Positions 57,591-64,000 of a DNA stretch of 64,000 nucleotides are shown piece after piece. Each line of letters begins with the position of its first letter. The first letter of the stretch is position 1. The notes under the pieces were generated by a model, which made no database searches, had not been told where the DNA came from, and worked only from the letters and a program-made list of their open reading frames with translations. This DNA is from Escallonia rubra. Taxonomy: Eukaryota; Streptophyta; Magnoliopsida; Escalloniales; Escalloniaceae. Location of the stretch: the NCBI GenBank assembly GCA_033065855.1, contig JAVXUO010000029.1:186001-250000 (forward strand), read 5' to 3'. A program made the translations under genes and the position numbers.

Positions 57591-58412
57591 ATCCCAGTCT
57601 TGATGAGCCCTAAGCCCTCCCCTTCTTCCCCTCCCCTACCCTTCCTGGAATTGTGCTCCCATCCCCTCCCCTATTTGCATCCCTCACCCCTTCTTGTCCC
57701 CGCCCCCTGTTAAATTTGATTCACAGTTCTAAATAATGTTTTATATATATTATGTCCAATTAGTATAGAATTTCAATATATACTTTGTGTTTTAAGGTTA
57801 AATAATTGTTGATAGATCAACGATTATTTAACCCTAATGTGGATTTCGAATTGATTGTTGAGATTGTGATTACATGTTTGAGTTTGAATTACATGTTTGG
57901 GTATTAAAAAAATAAAAAAATTACAAAAAAATATTTTTAGCGACGGAGCTTATTCCGTCACTAAACATCTACAATGACAGTGTATTGAAAAACTTTTAGT
58001 GAGGAAATTTTGTCCCTAATTACCGACGGACTTTTCGTCGCTAAAAGTCCATTACTTTTTGTCGGCGGACTTTTATTCCGTCGCTAAAAACGCTTTCGGT
58101 AAAACATCTAGTGATGAAAAATTTCGTCGCTAAATATTTTTTCAAATTAGTAATTTTTGAAAAAAATAAAACTAAAATACGAAAATTATCTTTAGCGACG
58201 GAATTTCCTTCGTTAAATGTATTTAGTGTCTGTCGCTAAAAGATTTATTTTTGGCGACAAATTTTAAAATTTCGTCGCCAATTTTGTGGCGACAGGGTTT
58301 TTAGCAATAAACATTTAGCGATGAGGTATCCGTCGCTATAAGTCTTTTACGATGGCATACAGACTTTTAGCGACAGAATTGTCTGTTGCTAAAAGTCCTT
58401 TTCCTTGTGGTG

Positions 58413-60780
58413 TAAAAGAACCAAAAAACAATCAACCCAAATATGTTTAGCCTAACAATAGTGTCTAGGTGTTATCTTTAGATGATATTCTGCATGATGA
58501 TTAAGGTGATGATATGGATGTAGATGATGGTGCAAGATTCGATGGTTGGTCATAGTGGTGATGATGTAGGAGGTGTTCGTGGTAAACATAATAGTGGTGA
58601 TGAAAGAGTTAGTGTTAGTGGTGATGAAGAAGACGAAGGTGATGAAGAAGACAAAGATGATGAGTCTGATTCTGACTTATAAGGTGGGTCAAGTGATGGA
58701 CAAGATGATGACATATTTGAGAAGAATAGAGAATGGGATGAAGAATGAGATGGTTTCAAGACTTACTATGACAAAGAGGTAGAGGGTGAATACAAGGCCA
58801 CTTAGACAAAGAAAACTGGGGTGATCAAGCCTTTGGACCCAGACCTTAATGGTGAGGTAGACTGTGGTCCTCAGTACCCAGACTATTGTGTTAAAAAGAC
58901 TATGAAACCCCTGACCTTTCTAGTTTTTCTTATTTCCTACCATCAAAGACTTTAGGGATGCTATTTGCAGCATTAGTGCAAAGCATGGAAAAGTGTTAAA
59001 AATGTTGAAGAATAAGCGGTACAAAGTAAGGGCAAAATGTTCTAATGAAAAGTACCCATTGTGATTTATGGCTTTTTTATGCACACACAACAAATTATTC
59101 AAGTAAAGACATTGCGACCTGAACATACATGTAAGGCAAATAAGAATTGGATTTCAAGTTTTAGTTGGATTGCTATGAGACATCTAGATGTGTTTAGGTC
59201 CAACCCAACCTAATTTTGGTGTCAAATTGATGAGGGATAAATGTTACAGAGCTAGGAATAAGGCAAACGGTATGGTTTAGGTTATGTAGTACAACAATAT
59301 TGTAGGCTAGAAGACTACTGTGGGGAGTTAAGGAGAACTAACCTTGGCGGTACCATTGTGCTTAAGAAAGAGATAGGGATGGTTCTGAGAGGATATACCA
59401 GAGGCTTTACAATATTCTTTAGAGTTTTGAAAATGGTCTATTGTTGGGTTGTAGACCTTTCATTGGTCTTGATGAGTGTCACATTAAAGGCCCATACCCA
59501 GGGCAATTATTGACTGCCATTGGGGTGGATGGTAAAAATATGATGTATCACATTGCTTATGAAGTTGTAGAGGTTGAGAAGATGGCTTCATGTACTTGGT
59601 TTTTAGAGCGTATTGTGCAGGATCTTGATATAATGAACTTCAGTGGGTGTACGTCTATATCTGTTGAATGTTTTTGAACATGTGGCTCCCACTGTTGAAC
59701 ACAAGTTCTGTGTAATGCATTTGCTGCAAAACTTTAAAGATTCTTTTAGGGAGAAGATATGCAAGATTACTGCTTGATGGTTTTGGCAAAGGCTAGCTAA
59801 TGTGGGTGAGTTTAATCAATACCTGCCAGACATGCATAAGTTGAACCATGATGCAAACAAGTAGTTCAATAACAAGCCATCACATTATTCAAGTAGATCC
59901 CACTTTTAAACATACACCAAATGTGACAAAGTAAGAAACAATTAAAATGAATTTTTCAGCGGGCAAATTGTCCAATCAAGGGTATTGCCTATATGGAGTA
60001 TTCTTGAATGGATTAGAATGTACTTGATGACTAGGCTGAGAAAGAGGAGGGAGAAGACAAGAAAGAATTTGGATATGCCTTCAGAGTTTGAGCCAAGGGT
60101 GGAAAAGAAACGTGATAAGGCAAAGAAAGATGCAAGGTATTTTTATGTGTTAGGGTCTACTAATGGTGAGTGTGGATTAAGTCTGAGTGATGGGTTTATA
60201 TGCACAGGTATTTTGCACTTGGGAACTTGTTGTAAAAGGCCGGATTTGTCAGGCACTTCCCATGTGTGGTGGCCATGTTTTAGGCTATTAAAGACCTTAA
60301 CAATAATTGCACAAGTGTTTAAGAAAGAAATATCCATGAAGGGCTATGAACAAGTTGTGCATGCTTTTATTGGTAAAGACCGGTGGGTGAATACTGGTTT
60401 GCCTCCAGTCTTGCCACCACCAATTTGTGTGCAACCAAGGAGACTCAAGCTAGATAGGAAAAGACGCTAGACTGAATCAAAGAGACATATAGTAAACACA
60501 TAGCAGACAATGACTGAAAATCCATTCAAGCTAACAATGATTGAAAACACGTTCGGGCTAAACCAAAAACTTGACAATGTCAAGTGTTCTCTATGTGGAA
60601 TGCTTGGACACAAAAAGAGGACATGTGAAAAAAAGAGTGTAATAGAAGGTCAAATTAGTCAACCTCCAAGGCAAACTCCTTAATCTTCAAGCTCAATATC
60701 CAAGGCATGGGAGTCAAGTTCCACTTGAAAACAATCAAAATACAAGACAAAGTAGTCGAGATACAATTTATCGTAAGCTT
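58413..60780 (+). pseudogene. Decayed MuDR-type MULE transposase
   Basis: Remnants in order: an acidic N-terminal part (58510-58800), a DNA-binding-type region (KHGKVLKMLKNKRYKVRAKC in mixed frames, 58975-59045), the MULE catalytic-region motif GCRPFIGLDECHIKGPYPGQ with LLTAIGVDGKN (59441-59540), HKFCVMHLLQNFKDSF (about 59700), a SWIM-like region before FIGKDRWVNTGLPPVLPPP (about 60365-60425), and a CCHC zinc knuckle CSLCGMLGHKKRTCEKK (60585-60635). Frame breaks and stops occur throughout. The transposase would cut and move MULEs; this copy cannot. It directly abuts the CACTA right end, which probably removed its 5' part. Confidence 0.85.
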
Positions 60781-61358
60781 CTCAATAAAAGTTACTAGAC
60801 ATAAGTAGATAACTCACAAACGTGCAAACATCGGTGATAAAGCTCCCTACTATCAGTCCACCACTTGTAGTTCTTGTTAATCTTTTATTATTAGTGGTCC
60901 ATTTGATTGTTTGCTTTATCTTACTTTTTTCAATTTGTTACAGGTTAAAAAGGCAGTAGGGTGGCTTAATAACAAAATGTCAACAATGTTGTTGTGAGTG
61001 GGTTATTGCTTTTGTTTTAATTATTTTTCATATGGTTGCAATATGGTCCCTAATAGCTTTCCTAATGCAGCATGCGAGGCAAACATCAATCACGTCTGCT
61101 AGTCAATCTAGCAACATGTCATTTCAAAGCAGAGCATTGCACATGTAATTTTATATGAACGTTTTTCAACTAATTGTTTCTAACATAATATGCAACTTCC
61201 TAACTGCTTTGTCTATCTCTTGGTGTTGGCACATCATGAGTTCAAGTCCACATGTACAAGCACCTTCTCAAGCTCAATATGGACTGGTTTATTGGAAATT
61301 TAGGGCAGTCCCATGGCAACCACCTCCTCCTGTCAACATTGGACTTTTTCAAGTCAGG

Positions 61359-61360
<2 letters not shown>
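60781..61360 (+). other. Probable 3' exons of the MULE
   Basis: Short reading stretches (HVQAPSQAQYGLVYWKFRAV, then NIGLFQVRP near 61245-61360) look like the last exon of the MuDR-type transposase after small introns, but this is tentative. Otherwise AT-rich non-coding. Confidence 0.4.

Positions 61361-61398
<38 letters not shown>
61361..61398. repeat. (TA)19 microsatellite
   Basis: Nineteen uninterrupted TA units. It separates the MULE remnant from the GC-richer leader of the downstream FAR1-like element. Confidence 0.95.
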
Positions 61399-61401
<3 letters not shown>

Positions 61402-61417
61402 CCCCGATCAGGGTCTA

Positions 61418-61438
61418 CCGGTGGATAATATCCACCGG
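61418..61438. repeat. Short perfect hairpin
   Basis: Nine-base arms CCGGTGGAT and ATCCACCGG enclose a 3-base loop AAT. A C-rich region (61440-61600) follows. It may be part of an element end or promoter; no partner was found within the window. Confidence 0.7.
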
Positions 61439-62148
61439 ACCGCACCCCCTATGTGCGGTGTGCACATTAAATTTCCCCAGTCCCCCCTTCCCTGCCTGCC
61501 ACGTGGCACCCCCTCCGGTCCCTCCCCCCCCAAATTCGGGTCACCATTTTGCAGCCCCCCCCCCATTTTGCGGCCCCCCTGCCACGTGCCCGGTTCCCCG
61601 TCCTTTTTCCGACGTTTCTCTGCTTTATTTCATCTCTCTCCCTCATTTTTTCCTCTTTATAAACCCTTCTCCCCGAACCATTTCTTCCACTCCCCATCAT
61701 CTTTACCAACACACACTTCATACTCCATATCTCACTTACATAATCTCCACAACAATACAAACGAAAAAAAATTACGCTAGAATATCGGTGGATTTTTCTT
61801 GATACAAATATATCAAGTTAAAACAAGTAAGTATTTTAATTTTTTTATAATTCAATGTTAATTTCAAATTGTTCTTACCAATGATTTGTTTAAATTGTGT
61901 TTAGCTTAAATTGTTCTTACCATAGTCTAAAATTCTTGTTTTTTGAGAGTTTGAAATTAGGGATTGAACTAGCGTTTATTAGCGAATATTCATTCGAAGT
62001 CCAAAAAATAGTCATTTTTTTAGGGCGTCAAAATTTGAATTTTTCACGAATTTATAAAAAATAGCTAGAGCTAAATTTTGCAAAAGTGCAAAAAAGAGAC
62101 CCTAGTTATTTTTAAAAGATCGATATCAGGGAAAAAGATTTTTCCCTG
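61439..62148. other. C-rich stretch and AT-rich leader before the duplication
   Basis: 61440-61700 is C-rich with TC-rich runs, and 61700-62148 is AT-rich. Overlapping frames of 97-215 codons cross it on both strands but are low-complexity. It looks like promoter/leader DNA of the FAR1-like gene downstream. Confidence 0.45.
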
Positions 62149-63297
62149 GACTGAAAAGGGGTCAACTGATACGGGGAACCTTGTAACTTCGCAGTGTAAT
62201 TTAAAATATCAAACTAGCGCGATTTCGCGCGAAACTTTTATGAGAACCCTAGGCTGTTGGGAAGTTCCGTTTCCCCGAAATTTGCGCCATTCCGATGTCG
62301 TTAGCTATTTTTTGGCCGAACGAGCTTTTAAGCGCTCGATCCGGACACCGGTTCGGGATTTTTGGGCGAAACTTTTGCAAAATACTTTTTAGATCAAAAA
62401 TGAATTCATAAAGCTTAAAATAGCATTTCAAAGCACTTTTGAGATTTCCGATGCCAGGGGGCATTTCGGTAATTTGTCACCCCGATAGGGGTATTTTGCT
62501 AATTCTACACTGTTAAATTTTTGCAACGTCTATAATTAACAGAAAGTTAAGTCAAACACCTGAAAGTTGCGCGAAAATATAGCATGACAAAGTTGCGCGA
62601 CAATATAGCATGATATTGAACCCCCGGGGGCGTTTCGGTAATTTGCCGCCCATCGGGGGCATTTCGGTAATTTTCCTGTCAATATTTTTCGAATGGCCTT
62701 TAGTTCAGGAATGGGTGTAAGACACCCGAAAATTTATTTTAAAGTTGTTCTGAGATGTTTCCATAGGCTGGAAAGGGGTCAACTGATACGGGGAACCTTG
62801 TAACTTTGCAATGTAATTTAAAATATCAAGCTAACGCGATTTCGCGCGAAACTTTTATGAGAACCCTAGGATGTTGGGAAGTTTCGTTTCCCCGGAATTT
62901 GCGCCATTCCGATGTCGTTAGCTATTTTTTTGGCCGAACAGGCTTTTAAGCGCTCGATCCGGACACCGGTTCAGAATTTTTGGGCGAAACTTTTGTAAAA
63001 TACTTTTTAGATCAAGAATGAATTCATGAAGCTTAAAATAGCATTTCAAAGCACTTTTGAGATTTTCCGATGCCAGGGGGCATTTCGGTAATTTGCCACC
63101 CCGAGAGGGGTATTTTGCTAATTCTACACTGTTAAGTTTTCCAAACGACTTTTTTGTCCAGAAACCTAAGTAAAACACCTGAAAGGCCGTTTTGAAGCTG
63201 ATTTGGGGTTCGGAGTGGGTGATAATGAACCCCCGGGGGCATTTCGGTTATTTGCCGCTCATCGGGGGTATTTTGGTAATTTTCCTGTCAAAAGTTT
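62149..63297. repeat. Direct duplication of about 0.6 kb
   Basis: Unit 1 begins near 62149 (CTGAAAAGGGGTCAACTGAT) and unit 2 near 62768 (CTGGAAAGGGGTCAACTGAT). They remain alike for about 370 bp, and the GGGGGC(A/G)TTTCGGTAATTT end blocks also recur (62626-62680 and 63232-63290). The GGGGCATTTCGGTAATTT motif alone occurs at least four times. Both units are non-coding and lie directly upstream of the FAR1-domain gene. Confidence 0.85.
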
Positions 63298-63395
63298 CCA
63301 CACAGTTGCAGGAAATAATTTTTATACATATTTTATTTAATTCTATGACTTGTTGAGAATGATATAATTTTTATTTTTTAGATTTCAGTATAAAT

Positions 63396-64000
63396 ATGGA
63401 TGCAACTGGAGGAAATATTTTTTGTGAAGATTCTGATCCACCTTACTTGGGTCAAGTTTATCAAACACTGGACGAAGTTGAAGCATACTATAGAGCATAT
63501 TCGAAAACGATAGGTTTCGGTATTAGAATTAAGACGACTAGAAAATGGGTCAATGCAGATCAAATTTGTTCCCGACTATTTGAGTGTCATAGAGGAGGCA
63601 TGTACCCCCGGTTGTTTGGATCAGTGACGAAGGGCCATCAAGACAAAGAAGACGGGACACATTTCCGGGTACCGGCTGCAAGGCCCATGTGTATGCAGTA
63701 CACCGGAAAAATGAAAACCATTGGGTTGTGACGGGAGTGGAGTTGAGCCATAACCATCAGTTGATGACCCCTAGTAAGATTGGTCAAATTCATCAGCACC
63801 GAGAAATAAGCGCGGCACACAGAGAACTGATATTTACAATGGCCGAGGCTAAAGTTCAACCTTCTAAAATGATGGGGGTTTTCTCAAGCCAGGCTGGGGG
63901 GGTTGACAAGTTGAGCTTCAACGAAGTTGACCTCCGAAATGAAATTCGTGCTCAGAGGAGAGAGTCTTCCTGTAGGAGTGATTCTCAAGCTACACTTGAT
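63396..64000 (+). pseudogene. FAR1-domain MULE-type transposase gene, 5' part (cut by window end)
   Basis: Starts at ATG 63396. The first 105 codons include GQVYQTLDEVEAYYRAYSKT and TTRKWVNADQ, a FAR1 DNA-binding domain as in FHY3/FAR1 proteins and related MULE transposases. At an A-rich run near 63705-63715 the frame shifts; the continuing frame reads NHWVVTGVELSHNHQLMTPS and then an acidic-basic linker to the window edge. So either there is a one-base indel (pseudogene) or a sequencing error. The catalytic domain would lie beyond 64000. Its neighbours and long repeat-rich leader suggest a mobile element rather than a host regulator. Confidence 0.7.

Larger units (their letters stand above)
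54374..58412 (+). mobile_element. Decayed CACTA element, copy B
   Basis: The right end is at 58412 (TTTTCCTTGTGGTG, a mutated CACTA terminus), preceded by numerous TTTAGCGACGGA-type subterminal repeats (57940-58400). On the + strand it carries remains of the large transposase (54470-56030) and of the second gene (56600-57590). No left terminus was recognised, so the start given is only the first coding trace. It is the same family as 24758-29134 but in opposite orientation. Confidence 0.8.

Noticed and set aside
58550..58759. Ser-rich - strand frame
   Set aside because: It is the antisense shadow of the acidic GAT-rich stretch of the MULE remnant.
61155..61802. 215-codon open frame across the (TA)n tract
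   Set aside because: It runs through a microsatellite and C-rich low-complexity DNA; only its first third might overlap the MULE's last exon.

Overview
The window is nuclear DNA of a flowering plant, most likely a eudicot. The signs are split genes with GT-AG introns, AT-rich intergenic DNA, plant-type mobile elements (CACTA, MULE, hAT, Stowaway-like, L1-like LINE, solo LTR) and a small tandem family of plant cinnamyl-alcohol-dehydrogenase-like (CAD-like) medium-chain dehydrogenases. I cannot name the species from sequence alone.

The conventional gene content is one tandem CAD-like array on the + strand. Copy 1 is at 2178-6448, copy 2 at 17370-22179 and copy 4 at 49332-52567. Each has five exons of almost identical length (101, 114, 514, 154 and 203-206 nt) with conserved intron phases, giving proteins of 361, 362 and 361 residues with both zinc sites and an NADP-type Rossmann motif. 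A fourth copy survives only as a broken first exon at 39548-39645, and its surroundings were duplicated again at about 41215-42180. The proteins resemble the ELI3 / mannitol-dehydrogenase-like / 8-hydroxygeraniol-oxidoreductase-like branch of the family, so an NADP-dependent alcohol/aldehyde oxidoreductase role in phenylpropanoid or monoterpenoid metabolism is likely, but the substrate cannot be read from sequence. Copy 1 carries Ala where the family's proton-relay His normally sits.

Between the genes lie nested mobile elements. 1-1.4 kb: a TIR element with a hAT element inside it. 4.0-5.1 kb: a MULE-type element with GC-rich cargo inside intron 2 of copy 1. 8.9-9.5 kb: a MITE. 10.9-16.3 kb: a 5'-truncated LINE with a 15-bp target duplication, split in its RNase H domain by a 1257-bp solo LTR. 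24.8-29.1 kb: a complete-ended CACTA element. 30.0-39.3 kb: copies of an array-associated duplicon broken up by a LINE tail, a TIR element carrying an annexin gene fragment, a hAT element, MITEs, a Helitron-like 3' end and a 1.1-kb retroposon. 40.8 kb: one exon of a VPS8-like gene. 42.9-46.4 kb: hAT elements, a second member of the MULE family nested in a hAT, and a Stowaway-like MITE. 47.5-49.1 kb: two LINE fragments. 54.4-58.4 kb: a decayed CACTA element of the same family as the first but in the opposite orientation. 58.4-61.3 kb: a decayed MuDR-type MULE. 61.3-64 kb: a long leader with a direct duplication of about 0.6 kb, then the start of a FAR1-domain transposase-like gene cut by the window end.

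The only RNA gene candidate is a well-formed tRNA-Gly(GCC) on the - strand inside intron 1 of copy 4, with two decayed copies at the corresponding positions of the duplicated fossil loci. No CRISPR arrays, rRNA or prokaryotic features were seen.
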